Positions 33,543-43,420 of a stretch of DNA of 64,000 nt are shown piece after piece. The notes beneath the pieces were generated by a model, which saw only the letters and a program-made list of their open reading frames with translations, had not been told where the DNA came from and ran no database searches. The DNA is from Streptomyces curacoi (GTDB lineage: Bacteria; Actinomycetota; Actinomycetes; Streptomycetales; Streptomycetaceae). Position 1 is the stretch's first letter; every line of letters starts with the position of its first letter. Location of the stretch: contig NZ_KQ947989.1 of assembly GCF_001513975.1 (NCBI RefSeq), positions 372,001 through 436,000 of the forward strand, written 5' to 3'. A program made the translations under genes and the position numbers.

Positions 33543-34265
33543 TCACGGCAGGAGTGTGCGCCGGAGCCTGGCCATGGCCTCGGGCCCGACCGCTGTCTCG
33601 GTCGCGCCACGCAGCGTCGAGCAGTACTCCTTCGCACGCGCCAGGTCAGCCCGCGCGGACGCGATCTCCGCGCGCACCCGGTCCTGGACGCCCTGGGCAG
33701 CGAGGCGAATGTCGCGCACCTCCCGCGAGCGGGTGTTACGGATGCTGTCGGCGACGGCAACCACGTACGTGGTGCGCTGCACGTCCAGCCCATCGGGGCC
33801 GGCGCTCGCCCGGCCGGTCTCGATGAGACGTGCCAGGTCGCCCGCGGGCAGGAAAAACAGGGTGGTCGTGGAGAACTCGCTCAGCGCTGCCTGACGGCCC
33901 CACCGTGTGAGCAGGCCGGACTTCTGGTCGACGAGAGGCGCCAGGTCCAGGTAGAGCTGTGCGTCGATGGTGGCCATCAGCCCCTTGGACTCGTCCAGGA
34001 GAGACCGCAGACCGGCTACCTCACGCGCTTGCTGGTCCAGGGTCCCAGCGAACTCCGCCGAGGTCTCCGGTGTCCCCTCGCCATCAAGGAGCTTCGCGGC
34101 CAGCACCAGCAGCTGCTCGCCGCGAAGGCACAGATCCTGCAGCGCCACCACCACGCGCATCAAGTGCCGGGCGACAGCCGCATCCCGGCCGAGCTGCCTG
34201 CCGTCGAGCAACCTCCCCCAGTGCGAGGACAGGATCTCCGCCAGTGTCGAAATCAACCCGAACAT
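33543..34265 (-). CDS. Hypothetical mostly helical protein
   Basis: 240 residues from ATG 34265, which follows GGGGAGGGGCGG. The sequence is mostly alpha-helical with leucine-rich and charged heptad-like segments (AREVAGLRSLLDESKGLMAT, DRVRAEIASARADLARAKEY) suggesting coiled coils. No membrane helix or catalytic motif is apparent. I do not recognise the family. The 284 bp upstream (34266-34549) contain no obvious gene and separate it from the CHAT gene in the same direction. Confidence 0.65.
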   Translation of the reverse strand: MFGLISTLAEILSSHWGRLLDGRQLGRDAAVARHLMRVVVALQDLCLRGEQLLVLAAKLLDGEGTPETSAEFAGTLDQQAREVAGLRSLLDESKGLMATIDAQLYLDLAPLVDQKSGLLTRWGRQAALSEFSTTTLFFLPAGDLARLIETGRASAGPDGLDVQRTTYVVAVADSIRNTRSREVRDIRLAAQGVQDRVRAEIASARADLARAKEYCSTLRGATETAVGPEAMARLRRTLLP

Positions 34266-34549
34266 TTCCGCCCCTCCCCTGTGGCAGTTGAGTTTAGTGA
34301 GCGTGCCGCCCCGATCGCTCCGTACGAGGTTCCGCACAAAGGTCCCCTCGCGGCGAGACCCGTCAGGCTCCCGCACAGGCGGGGCCGTATCCGCTACAAC
34401 TCCCTGCCCGGCCCGCTGTAACACGGCGTATCGGCCCACAATTGGCCCTTGGAGCCGCGCGCTGCCTCCTCAAGCTCCGCGGTCCGGGCGGGATCGGAGA
34501 TGCCGCCGGTGCGGTGGATTCTCTTGTCGGCTCCATGTTGGCCTCCCTC

Positions 34550-37500
34550 TCAGGGCCCCGCGTGTACCTGGCAAGCCCACAGGCTGGGCGTCTGGGGATA
34601 GGTGTCGCGCAGGGTGCGTACGGCGCGGTGCAGGGCCTCGGCCGTGCGGGCGACGTCGAGGGTGCCGTCGCCCCTGTTCAGGGTGTCGTACACGCTGAGC
34701 GCCACCTCCCTTCCGATCATGTCGTCGACGTGCCACAGGGAGCCGACGACATGGGGAAAGCCCGCCATCTGGAAGGCGCTGACGATGTGGACGGCCTCGT
34801 CGGCGAGCTCGGGGCTGGTGAGCAGGGTGTCGCAGGAGGACAGGTAGGCGAGCCGGACCGATGGCAGCCGCAGCCGGGCCAACTCGCGGACGGTCAGCGG
34901 GCGTTCGGTGTGGTCGTGCAGGACGAGCCGGCTGCCCGAGGCGCGTTCCAGGTCGCCCAGGGCGTGGCAGGCGAAGTGGGCGTAGGCGTGCCGGTGCAGG
35001 GCCGACACGACCGCGGAGTGGGTGGCGGCGGCGTCCGCCAGCAGCTCCGCCCCGGGGAGCAGACGGGCCAGATGGTCGGCCTCGCCGCGGGCGCCCGGGA
35101 GCGCGGCCTGTCCGGCGGCCTCGGCGACGCTGACGACGAGAGTTCCGCCGCCCGCCGGGCGGGCGGCGCGCAGGCGGGCGTGGTGCAGGGCCCGCAGGGT
35201 CGGCGTGTACGAGGAGACCACCCGGTCCAGCGCGCCGGGAGAGGCGTCCGCGGGGGCCGCCGCGTGCAGGGGCAGCGTGCCCAGGAGGCCGCCGGGCGAC
35301 CACCACACCCGGGTCGCCCCGGGCAGCCGGTCCAGGACCGGGCCGGTGACCGCCCGCCACAGCCAGGCGAGGGTCTCCCGTACGTCCTGCTGCGCGCGCT
35401 GGGACTGCTTGCGCGAGGTCTCCGGTGCGTCGATGCGCACCAGCGCGTCCTGGAAGGTCCGTCGGCGCGTCGCCGTCGTTTTGGGGTCGAGGTCCGGGAG
35501 CGGTACGGCGTCGATGGCGTGCTCGGTGACGACCAGGGCGTGGCTGCCGTACGGGGAGACGTTGACGAGGACCACCGGGCCCGCGGCTGCCGTGGCGCGC
35601 AGTTCGCCCTCGTCCCAGTCCCGCACCGGCCGCAGCAGGCCCAGTTCGGGATGCTCGGCGCGGATCCGGGCGGTGAGGTCCCGCCACTCTGCGGCCAGCC
35701 GCTGCCGCACATCGGCGCGGGCGTCGGCGGGGCCGGACGGTTCCTCCGGCAGGGGCCCCAGGTTGTCGGTCGCCGTGTCGAGGACGTCCCGGAGTTCCTC
35801 GAAGCGGTCGGCGAGGCCGGGGGCGGTCTCCCGGAGCCGGGTCAGATCGCTGTCGGCGTCGAAGGCGTGGGAGAGGATCACGCCCCTCGCCTGTTCGAGC
35901 AGCCCGACCGCGAGCCCGGGCCGGCCGCAGCGCACCGCGCACGCGGCGGCAGCGGCGCCCAGCCCGACGGTACGGCTCAGCAGGAACTCCTGGTCGTCAC
36001 GGACGAGATGGCGGGGCGCGACGGAGTGCAGCAGGTCGACCGCCACGACATAGCCGTCCAGGGCGCCGGCCCAGTCGCCCAGCTCCGCCCGGACGTCACC
36101 CCAGTCGCGTGCGGCGTCCAGGCGCAGGGCGGGCGCGCACTGCTGCTCCAGGGCCGCTTCCCGGAACCGCTCGGCCGCTTCGACCAGATCGGCCTGACGG
36201 CGACGGCGGCGGAACCCCACACCGCGCAGGGCCCTGCCCAGGTTCGCCAGGCGCTGGGTGCGTGTGGGGTGGCCGGGCGGGGTGGCCTCGACCGCCCGGC
36301 GGTACAGCGCGACCACCTCGTCCTGGGCGGCCGACGAAAGCAGGGTGCGGGGGCTCAGGAGCCGTGCGTTGGCGGCCACAGTAAGGGCGCTGGGCAGGTC
36401 GGGGGAGTCCGGGGGCAGTGCCGCGATCACCGAGTCGGCTAGCTCGCGTGCCTCGCGTGCTTCGTCGATCCGCAGCGTCTTCGAGATGCGGAGCAGCAGG
36501 GCGACGGCGAGGTTGTGGCGGCGCCGGGGCAGCATCGGGTCGCCCTCCGGGGTGAGGGAGAGCGCCTGCCTCAGGAGCCGTACCGCCTCGTCGAGCCGGG
36601 CGACGGGGTCGGGGGCACGCTCGAAGCCCGCCATGAGACTGAGCCCGGTCGAGCTCGCCAGCGCCGCCGCGTGCGCGGGGCCCATGCCGGGCAGTTCGGC
36701 GGCCCGGCGCCTGCACGCCTCGGCCTCCCGCAGGTCGTCACCGTCCTCGATCAGCCGGTGCCGCAGACTCAACGCGGCACCGAGGTTGAGCAGCCGCAGC
36801 CCGAGCGACCCGTGCCCCTCCCGGGTGAGGGCCACCGACTCCCGATGGGCCAGTACGGCCTCGTTCAACTCCTCCGGCTTTCCCGAGCGTTGGAAGCAGG
36901 CGATCAGTACCAGGCCGAGGTCGTCGAGCGCCGCGGGACGGTCCGGGTGGTCCGGTGCCATGAGCTTCTCGGCGCGGCGCAGTTGGCGCAGCGCCTCGTC
37001 CAGATCCGCCCCGTTCGCCTTCGGGTCGCGCAGGTAGCGGTTGTACAGGGCCATCGCGGGGGCGATGAGCGGCAGTTGTGGGCCGTCCGCCGCCTCCGCG
37101 GATGCCATGGAGAGGTCGGTGAAGCTCAGCGCCGCGTCCAGATCGGCCTGGGAGCCGGTCGCGACGGAGCGGGCGCGCAGGGCGTTGCCCAGAGCGTTGC
37201 GCAGGGCGGCGGTCTCTCCCGGATTCCCTGCCGCCCGCAGCGCCTCGGTGAACACGGCGATCGCCTCGTCCAGATCCGCCCCCCGGCCGGTGTGGTGCGC
37301 CCTGAGAACGAGTGCCATACCCAGGTCGTGCCCCGCCGCCGCGGGTCCCTTCAGGTGGCCGTCGACGGCCCGGCGGCACACGTCCACCACCTCGTCGCAC
37401 TGCTCGGGCGTCGCGCCCTCCACCTGCCGCAGCAGCACCAGCGCCTGCCCCAGGGCGCCGTAGCCGTGGGGCAGATGCGGGTGGCCGGGCGGCAGTTGGG

Positions 37501-38326
37501 CCAGTACGTCCCGCGCGATGCCCACCGCCTCGTGGAGGTCCTCGGCGTCGTGCGACTCCAGGTAGCGGTCCAGGAGCCGGCGGCCCAGGCCGTCGAGGAC
37601 GAGGACCCGTTCGGGAGAGTCGGCCGGGATGCGCCTGAGGGCCCCGCGGACGAACCGGACCGGATCCGCGTCCGCCAGGTCCCCGAACGGCCACGTCGTC
37701 CCTGCAAGGGCCACGATGTCGGTCACCCCTCTGAGCCGTCCCGGGAACCAGGGGTCGTACTCCGGCGTCGCGAGTACGGCGAGACTGGCGAGCCCGATCG
37801 CGGTGGCGAGCTGAGCATCGCGCGAGGGCGACATGGCGGCCAGCAGTACGGCCATCTCGTGGAGCCGGCGGACGGCCTCGGAGGCGTCCGGCGGCGGGTT
37901 GTGCTGCCGCCCCTCCGCCACGATCTCGAACGCGGCGACCTGGGCCGCCCACTCGTGGGGGCCGTCCGCGTTCGCCGGGTCGGGGTGGATGGCGGGATCG
38001 TTGGACGCGTAGCCCGCCGCCAGCTCCGGTGGCACCAGCCCCGGATCGGAGACCCACACCGGGTAGAGCAGGGTCCCGGCCATGCACCCGTGTACGGCGC
38101 CACGGTGCCCGGGGTCGGCCATCGCACGGGCGACGCAGAGCCAGCCGGCCGCGTGCCGGGCCGCCATGTCGGTCCTCGTGTCGCAGGTCCGCAGCAGTCC
38201 CCTCAGTTCGGCATCCGCGGCGGGGCCGAACACCACGTCCGCGTCCACCCGCCCGTCCGCCGTCCCGGCCGCCCGGTCGAGACGCACGCGAACCGCCTGA
38301 AGAAACCAGTCCCGGTCGTACCTCAC
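34550..38326 (-). CDS. TPR-repeat protein with C-terminal CHAT (caspase-like) protease domain
   Basis: 1258 residues from a GTG at 38326 with GGGGAG eight bases upstream (a longer frame from 38362 adds 12 residues). Residues about 220-830 are helical TPR-type repeats with recurring segments such as LDDLGLVLIACFQRSG and RLANLGRALRGVG. The last ~300 residues form a CHAT domain with the catalytic pair His1121 (AHFACHA) and Cys1165 (AYLSSCDT), followed by GSLWHVDD. CHAT proteases are caspase relatives used in bacterial conflict and cell-suicide systems, cutting partner proteins after a sensor is triggered. Divergent neighbours (38408 and 38814) encode a small protein and a membrane protein that may be partners or targets. 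No nucleotide-sensing domain is visible. Confidence 0.88.
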   Translation of the reverse strand: MRYDRDWFLQAVRVRLDRAAGTADGRVDADVVFGPAADAELRGLLRTCDTRTDMAARHAAGWLCVARAMADPGHRGAVHGCMAGTLLYPVWVSDPGLVPPELAAGYASNDPAIHPDPANADGPHEWAAQVAAFEIVAEGRQHNPPPDASEAVRRLHEMAVLLAAMSPSRDAQLATAIGLASLAVLATPEYDPWFPGRLRGVTDIVALAGTTWPFGDLADADPVRFVRGALRRIPADSPERVLVLDGLGRRLLDRYLESHDAEDLHEAVGIARDVLAQLPPGHPHLPHGYGALGQALVLLRQVEGATPEQCDEVVDVCRRAVDGHLKGPAAAGHDLGMALVLRAHHTGRGADLDEAIAVFTEALRAAGNPGETAALRNALGNALRARSVATGSQADLDAALSFTDLSMASAEAADGPQLPLIAPAMALYNRYLRDPKANGADLDEALRQLRRAEKLMAPDHPDRPAALDDLGLVLIACFQRSGKPEELNEAVLAHRESVALTREGHGSLGLRLLNLGAALSLRHRLIEDGDDLREAEACRRRAAELPGMGPAHAAALASSTGLSLMAGFERAPDPVARLDEAVRLLRQALSLTPEGDPMLPRRRHNLAVALLLRISKTLRIDEAREARELADSVIAALPPDSPDLPSALTVAANARLLSPRTLLSSAAQDEVVALYRRAVEATPPGHPTRTQRLANLGRALRGVGFRRRRRQADLVEAAERFREAALEQQCAPALRLDAARDWGDVRAELGDWAGALDGYVVAVDLLHSVAPRHLVRDDQEFLLSRTVGLGAAAAACAVRCGRPGLAVGLLEQARGVILSHAFDADSDLTRLRETAPGLADRFEELRDVLDTATDNLGPLPEEPSGPADARADVRQRLAAEWRDLTARIRAEHPELGLLRPVRDWDEGELRATAAAGPVVLVNVSPYGSHALVVTEHAIDAVPLPDLDPKTTATRRRTFQDALVRIDAPETSRKQSQRAQQDVRETLAWLWRAVTGPVLDRLPGATRVWWSPGGLLGTLPLHAAAPADASPGALDRVVSSYTPTLRALHHARLRAARPAGGGTLVVSVAEAAGQAALPGARGEADHLARLLPGAELLADAAATHSAVVSALHRHAYAHFACHALGDLERASGSRLVLHDHTERPLTVRELARLRLPSVRLAYLSSCDTLLTSPELADEAVHIVSAFQMAGFPHVVGSLWHVDDMIGREVALSVYDTLNRGDGTLDVARTAEALHRAVRTLRDTYPQTPSLWACQVHAGP

Positions 38327-38407
38327 GCCGTCACTCCCCCCAGCCGTCGCTTCCGACAGCATGTCAACTCATGCTCAACTCCGCTCGATCTCCGGCACAC
38401 TTGGACC

Positions 38408-38803
38408 ATGACCGCGTCTGCCGACTTCCCCCAAGCCGACCATCGGGCCGCAGCGGCGTTGTGCGTCCTGCTCGGCTCGCCCGATGACCTGGAGGACGCC
38501 GACGTCCGGGACCAGGCCGAGCGGGCAAGGGACTTGCTGCGGTCCGGCGCGGGCGCCGACGAACTCACCGCCTGCTACCGCGCCCTGGACACGGCGCTGC
38601 GCCGAGCGGGAGACGCACGGGGCCTGGTCAACGAGTCCCGGAGCGCGAGGGTCCCCGGCATCTCGCACGACATCAAGGTGGCCGTATGTCCCGGACCGGC
38701 CCAGTGCACCCGGGTCGAACGAGCCCGCGACCTGCTCCCCGCCCCGCCCTGCGCCGTGAACGGCACCCGCATGCGCAAGCGCCGTCTGGGCCCCGGCCAG
38801 TGA
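38408..38803 (+). CDS. Small protein of unknown function next to the CHAT gene
   Basis: 131 residues from ATG 38408. The N-terminal half is helical and acidic (LLGSPDDLEDADVRDQAER), and the C-terminal half is basic with CPGPAQC and ERARDLLPAPPCAVNGT containing three cysteines. No known domain was recognised. It starts 81 bp from the divergent CHAT gene and its stop is 10 bp before the next gene, so it likely forms an operon with the membrane protein. As a guess it is an adaptor or substrate of the CHAT protease. Confidence 0.65.
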   Translation: MTASADFPQADHRAAAALCVLLGSPDDLEDADVRDQAERARDLLRSGAGADELTACYRALDTALRRAGDARGLVNESRSARVPGISHDIKVAVCPGPAQCTRVERARDLLPAPPCAVNGTRMRKRRLGPGQ

Positions 38804-38813
38804 CCCCGCCGGT

Positions 38814-39725
38814 ATGAACCCTCTCCTCGCCACTCTGGGCGCCAAACTCGCCGAACGCTGGCTCAATCTGCTGGTCCTTCCCGGCGCCCTCTTCCTCGCC
38901 GCCACAGCCGTCGGCACCACCCTGGGCCACCGCCACTGGCACGACATCGACCGGCTGCGCACCACGCTGGACGACCTCGCGACCCGCCCCGCCCTCGACC
39001 GCGCCGGTACCGCCGCGCTCCTGGTCGCCCTCGTCCTGCTCGCCGCGACCGCGGCGTCACTCGCCGCGCAGTTCCTCGGCGGCGCGATCGAGCGCTACTG
39101 GCTCCGCTTCGGCCGCGACCCGCTGTCCCGTGCCCTGACCGCCCGCCGCACCCGCAGGTGGCGGCAGCTGGACACGCAGTACGAGGAGGCGCACGACGGC
39201 ATCTCTGCGCCCAACGGCCGGCCGTCGGCCCCGCCGGACGTCCAGGCGCGCATCGAGAACCTCGCCGAGGCCCGCGACCGCGTCGCGCTACGCGAACCGA
39301 CCCGCCCCACCTGGTACGGCGACCGCGTCCAGGCGACGGCGGAGCGCGTCCACACCACCTATGGAGTGGACCTCGCCGCCCTCTGGCCACGGCTGTGGCT
39401 CATTCTCCCCGAACCCGCCGTACGCCAGATCCAGTCCGCCCACGACTCCTTCGCCGCCGCCGCCCGCCTCGCCGCCTGGGCCGTGGGCTACGCCCTGCTC
39501 GCCTGCTGGTGGTGGCCGGCCGCCTTGGTCGCCGTCTGCTGCGCCGCCGTCGCCCGCTCCCGCGCTCACGACGCCCTGGACGCGTTCGCCGAGCTCATCG
39601 AGGCCGCCGTCGACGTCCACGCCCGGGAACTGGCCGAGCGGGTCGGCCTGATCGGGGCGGACTCGGCGGTGCTGGGCCATGGGGTGGGGGGCCGGATGTC
39701 GGAGCTGTTCAGGAAGGCCGGGTGA
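38814..39725 (+). CDS. Membrane protein, probable partner of the CHAT module
   Basis: 303 residues with hydrophobic segments at about 17-35, 63-88 and 217-250. Between them is a long soluble region (about 95-210) containing TWYGDRVQATAERVHTTYGV. The C-terminal part after 250 is helical. I recognise no enzymatic motif. It is 10 bp downstream of the 131-residue gene and divergent from the CHAT gene; together they form a three-gene unit of the kind seen in predicted conflict systems, where a membrane protein can be the final effector. This role is inferred from context. Confidence 0.7.
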   Translation: MNPLLATLGAKLAERWLNLLVLPGALFLAATAVGTTLGHRHWHDIDRLRTTLDDLATRPALDRAGTAALLVALVLLAATAASLAAQFLGGAIERYWLRFGRDPLSRALTARRTRRWRQLDTQYEEAHDGISAPNGRPSAPPDVQARIENLAEARDRVALREPTRPTWYGDRVQATAERVHTTYGVDLAALWPRLWLILPEPAVRQIQSAHDSFAAAARLAAWAVGYALLACWWWPAALVAVCCAAVARSRAHDALDAFAELIEAAVDVHARELAERVGLIGADSAVLGHGVGGRMSELFRKAG

Positions 39726-39838
39726 CGGGTGAGCGGGCGGCCGATCGCTGTCAGGCGTCAGCGCAGAAACCTCTGTGTCGCCTTGTGGACTCCCCCTGCG
39801 AAGGGCGCCGTCGAGGCCGAATACACGTGCCCCCGCCA

Positions 39839-39865
39839 GGGCCGGACCTCAGAAGGGCCCGGCCC
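39839..39865. terminator. Hairpin between converging membrane-protein and secreted-protein genes
   Basis: GGGCCGG (39839-39845) pairs with CCGGCCC (39859-39865), 7-bp perfect arms with a 13-nt loop that itself can pair ACCT with AGGG partly. Located 14 bp beyond the stop of the minus-strand secreted protein. Confidence 0.45.
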
Positions 39866-39879
39866 CGCTGCGATGTCCG

Positions 39880-40365
39880 TCAGATGTCGCACTTGGCGCT
39901 CTTGTACCAGCCGATCCACCGCTGGTTGAAGTGGGACGACCAGCGGACACCCTGGGACTGGCCGTTGCCCACCGACACCGTGATCGTGCGGCGGCCGTCA
40001 GCCCAGCATGCCTGGATGGTGTAGTCCGCGCGCCCCCCGTTGGGCATCTCCTTCCAGCCGTTGGCCGCGTCCCAGGAGTGGTAGATCTTGCGGTTGGGGG
40101 CGATGGCGAATATCTCGTCGGTCGTCCCGTTGCCGTCCCAGTCCGCGTACGCGGGCGGGTCGTCGCACTTGTAGGAGAACGAATACCCCCAATTCTTCAC
40201 CGTGCACGCGGCAGCCCCGACGTCTGCGGAGTCCACTCCCGAGCCCTCCTGGACAGTGGCTCCAGCAGGCGTCGAGGCGCCCGCGCCGGTGGCTCCGCTC
40301 AGCGCAAGACCGCCGCCGAGAGCGGCTGCCGATACGGCAAGAGCAGTACGCCTGCGAGCATTCAT
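39880..40365 (-). CDS. Small secreted protein of unknown function
   Basis: 161 residues from ATG 40365 with GGAAGGA nine bases upstream. The signal peptide starts MNARRRTALAVSAAALGGG and likely ends near GAGAS (about 31). The mature part has four cysteines (in AACTVKN, YKCDDPP, QACWADG and SAKCDI) and many aromatic residues, consistent with a small disulfide-stabilised extracellular domain; an Asp/Asn-rich loop YADWDGNGTTDE might bind calcium. I do not recognise the family. The 350 bp upstream (40366-40715) contain no gene I can support, only its promoter region and the end of the oxidase gene. Confidence 0.7.
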   Translation of the reverse strand: MNARRRTALAVSAAALGGGLALSGATGAGASTPAGATVQEGSGVDSADVGAAACTVKNWGYSFSYKCDDPPAYADWDGNGTTDEIFAIAPNRKIYHSWDAANGWKEMPNGGRADYTIQACWADGRRTITVSVGNGQSQGVRWSSHFNQRWIGWYKSAKCDI

Positions 40366-40715
40366 GAACCGGATTCCTTCCCCGCGAAGTCCGAGGTGGC
40401 GCGGCGTGGATGCCGTCGCCCTTTCGCTCCACCGAGGCTGCTTGCCGGAACAGACCTCCAGCAAGGCTCTTCGGCCAAGTGACGCCCACACGGGACCTCA
40501 ACTCGCTGACCTGCCAAGATGCCGCACCGAGAGACGTAAAGCCGGGACGGGACGGGAACACGGCTGCTGCTGGCCGGCCGCTCCGGTGCCACGACGGCGA
40601 TACGTCCCTGCTGGGTGTGCAGCCCAGTAAAGAGACCCGCGCCAGCCCTGTGCCTGTACTGGATGCGCCCATGCGCCTGACGCGTACGGCGTGCCCTGGC
40701 TCGGGTGGCTTGGAG

Positions 40716-43418
40716 TCAAAGTTGTCCGCCTCGGTGCTGGTGCAGTGCTGCCCACACCATGTCCGCCCGGAGGGGGAGGGTGGTGAAGCGAATGCCAGTG
40801 GCGTCGCGCAGGGCGTTGGCCAGGGCGGGGGCGATGGGGTTGAAGGGGCCCTCGCCCAGGGGTTTGGGGCCGCGGTCAGGGGTGGTGGGCCGGCAGAAGT
40901 GGATCTCGGTGTCGGGGATGTCGGCGAGTTGGGGGATGGTGTAGCTGCGCAGATCCTGGGTGGTGATACGGCCGTCTGGCTCGGTGGACAGGTTCTCCCA
41001 CAGCGTGGTGCCGATGCCCTGAGCGATGGCGCCGTGGATCTGGCCGTTGCAGCTCGCCTCGTTCAGGACGGTGCCGGCGTCGGCCACGTGGACGCTGTCG
41101 AGGATCGTGAGGGCGCCGGTCTCCGGGTGGACGGCGATGCGGAACCAGTGGGCGTTCACCGCCAGGGGCGACGGGCCGGTGCAGGGTTCGGCGCGGCCGA
41201 TCGCGCGAAGGGGTTCTCCCTCATGCCGTGCAGTGGCGTGGAGTTCGTTCAGTGGGAGGCGCCGGTCGCCGCAGTGCACCACGTCGCCTTCGAGGCGGCA
41301 GGCGGCGGCGTCGGCTCCGGTTCGGTCGGCGGCCAGTGCCAGGAGCTGCTCGCGCAGTTGGCGGCAGGCACGCTGCACGGCTTGGGTGCCCAGGGTTGCT
41401 CCGGTGGAGGCGAAGCCTCCGGTGTCGTGGTCGAGCAGGTCGGTGTCGGCACACCGGAAGTGGATGTGGCCGGGGCTGGTGGCCAGGGCGGTGGCGGCGG
41501 TGTGCCGGAGGAGATCGGTGGCACGGGTGCCGAATTCCGGCGGGCCGGTGATCAGGTCGTAGTCGCCGTCCGGGCGCAGCTGGGCGATGACCTGGGTGAT
41601 GTGGCCGTCGGAGGGGTGGGTGGACTGGGCGGTGACGGCCAGGCCCTGGCCGATGAGGCACCGCGCGTCAACGGCGGCAGAGGAGGGCGGAGGGCGTCGG
41701 TCGCGGACGGTACGCAGGGTGCGCAGGACGTCGGTGAGGCCGGTGTCCGCGGTCGGTGCGGGTTGGTCGCCGTCGGCGAGGGGCGAGGTCTCACCCGGGC
41801 GCAGGTAGGCGTGCTCGCGCAGGGTGAGCGGGTCCAGAGCCAGGGTGTGGGCGAGTTCGTCGAGGGCGGATTCCACGGCGAAGGCCATCTGGCCGATGCC
41901 GTAGCCGCGGAAGGCGCCGGAGGGCACGTTATGGGTGTAGACGCTGTAGCCGTCCACGGTGATGTTCGCGCACCGGTAGAGCGACAGCGCTTCGGCGCAG
42001 GCGACTTGCAGGACGGCCGGGCCGTGGTTGCCATAGGCGCCGGTGTCGGCGACGACGCGCACCTTCAGGGCGGTCAGGGTGCCGTCACGGCGGGCCCCGG
42101 CGGTGACCGTCACGTGGAAGGGGTGGCGGGTGGTCGTGGCAGTGAGTTCCTCGGTGCGGGTGTACTCGAGCTGGACGGGACGGCCCGTGCGCAGGACGGC
42201 GAGGACCGCGATGTCCTCGGTGAGCATCTCCTGCTTGCCGCCGAAGGCGCCTCCCAGCCTCGCGGCGGTCACCTGCACCTGGTGCGGTTGCAGGCCGAAA
42301 ACGGCGCACAGGTGACGGCGGGTCAGGTGGGGGGACTGGGTGGTGGTGTGGACGTGCAGGCGGCCGTCCTCGTCCCGCCAGGCCCGTGTGGCGTGGCATT
42401 CCAGTGCGGTGTGCTGCACCCGGTGCGTCTTGTATGTCTGGGTGTGGACGGCATCGGCCTGGGCAAGCCCCAGCTCGATGTCCCCGACGACGGTGTGGAG
42501 CCGGTGCGCGAGGTTGCCGCTCGGGTGCACGCGCGTCGCTCCGGCCCGCAGGGCCTGATCGGGGTCCGTGACGGCGGGCAGGACGTCGTAGGTGACGCGC
42601 ACCCGGCGGCAGGCGTCCTCAGCGGCGGCGGGGCTGTCGGCGACGACGACGGCGACCCGCTGCCCGACGTGGCGCACTACGTCGTCGAGGAGGCGGGTGT
42701 CAGCGGGGTTGTCGCTGGTGCGCTCCTGCAGGGCGGTGGAGAAGCGGACGGCGGGAGCGTCCTGGTGGGTCAGGACGGCGTGCACCCCGGGCATGGCCTG
42801 GGCGGCCTCGGTGTCGATGGCCGTGATGCGGGCATGACGGTGCGGTGAGCGCACCAGCCGGATGTGCAGCATGCCCGTGGGAGCCGGGGTGTCGAGCGTG
42901 AAGGGCGCGATGCCGCACACGACGGCAGCGTCCGCCGACGCATCCTCGTCCCGGGAGGCCGCCCCAGTGGCAGCCGCCTGGGGGCGGTGGGCGTCTCGTA
43001 CCGCTTCCTCGATGACCCGGTAGCCGGTGCAGCGGCACAGGTTGCCCTTCAGGGACTCCGGTAGGGCTCTCAGCTGTGTGGGAGTGAGGGCGGCGGCGGT
43101 CATGACGAAACCTGGGGTGCAGTAGCCGCACTGGAAGGCGTGTGCATTCAGGAAGGCGCGCTGGACGGGTTGGAGCTGCCCGTCGGTGGCCAGGCCCTCC
43201 ACCGTGGTCACGGTGCGCCCGTGGGCGCGATGAGCGGGGTACAGGCAGCTGTGCACGGGAACGCCGTCGACGTGCACCGTGCAGGCCCCGCAGTCGCCCG
43301 TGTCGCAACCCTTCTTGACACCGAACCAGCCCTGCTGACGCAGATACGTGCGCAGACATTGCCCGGGGGCAGGCGGCTCGTGGCTGTCCCGGCCGTTGAT
43401 ACGCGTCAGGAACGCCAT
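40716..43418 (-). CDS. Molybdenum hydroxylase, fused [2Fe-2S] and molybdopterin subunits (xanthine dehydrogenase family)
   Basis: 900 residues. The N-terminal ~160 residues form the small subunit: plant-type [2Fe-2S] ligands Cys38, Cys43, Cys46 and Cys58 (KKGCDTGDCGAC) and the second cluster Cys97, Cys100, Cys128, Cys130 (QCGYC, NLCRCTG). The remainder is the molybdopterin-binding large subunit, with FGGKQEM, GAFRGYGIGQ and the C-terminal GEGPFNPIAPALANA containing the catalytic glutamate. The enzyme would oxidise a purine, aldehyde or N-heterocycle with water as oxygen donor. The FAD subunit gene lies immediately upstream with 2 bp between. Fusion of the small and large subunits while FAD remains separate is a less common arrangement. 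No XdhC-type chaperone is seen. Confidence 0.88.
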   Translation of the reverse strand: MAFLTRINGRDSHEPPAPGQCLRTYLRQQGWFGVKKGCDTGDCGACTVHVDGVPVHSCLYPAHRAHGRTVTTVEGLATDGQLQPVQRAFLNAHAFQCGYCTPGFVMTAAALTPTQLRALPESLKGNLCRCTGYRVIEEAVRDAHRPQAAATGAASRDEDASADAAVVCGIAPFTLDTPAPTGMLHIRLVRSPHRHARITAIDTEAAQAMPGVHAVLTHQDAPAVRFSTALQERTSDNPADTRLLDDVVRHVGQRVAVVVADSPAAAEDACRRVRVTYDVLPAVTDPDQALRAGATRVHPSGNLAHRLHTVVGDIELGLAQADAVHTQTYKTHRVQHTALECHATRAWRDEDGRLHVHTTTQSPHLTRRHLCAVFGLQPHQVQVTAARLGGAFGGKQEMLTEDIAVLAVLRTGRPVQLEYTRTEELTATTTRHPFHVTVTAGARRDGTLTALKVRVVADTGAYGNHGPAVLQVACAEALSLYRCANITVDGYSVYTHNVPSGAFRGYGIGQMAFAVESALDELAHTLALDPLTLREHAYLRPGETSPLADGDQPAPTADTGLTDVLRTLRTVRDRRPPPSSAAVDARCLIGQGLAVTAQSTHPSDGHITQVIAQLRPDGDYDLITGPPEFGTRATDLLRHTAATALATSPGHIHFRCADTDLLDHDTGGFASTGATLGTQAVQRACRQLREQLLALAADRTGADAAACRLEGDVVHCGDRRLPLNELHATARHEGEPLRAIGRAEPCTGPSPLAVNAHWFRIAVHPETGALTILDSVHVADAGTVLNEASCNGQIHGAIAQGIGTTLWENLSTEPDGRITTQDLRSYTIPQLADIPDTEIHFCRPTTPDRGPKPLGEGPFNPIAPALANALRDATGIRFTTLPLRADMVWAALHQHRGGQL

Positions 43419-43420
43419 GC

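Noticed and set aside
32039..33793. Minus-strand frame of more than 580 codons opposite the gene at 32396
   Set aside because: Shadow frame with low-complexity content; the plus-strand frame has normal amino-acid composition and a start with ribosome site.
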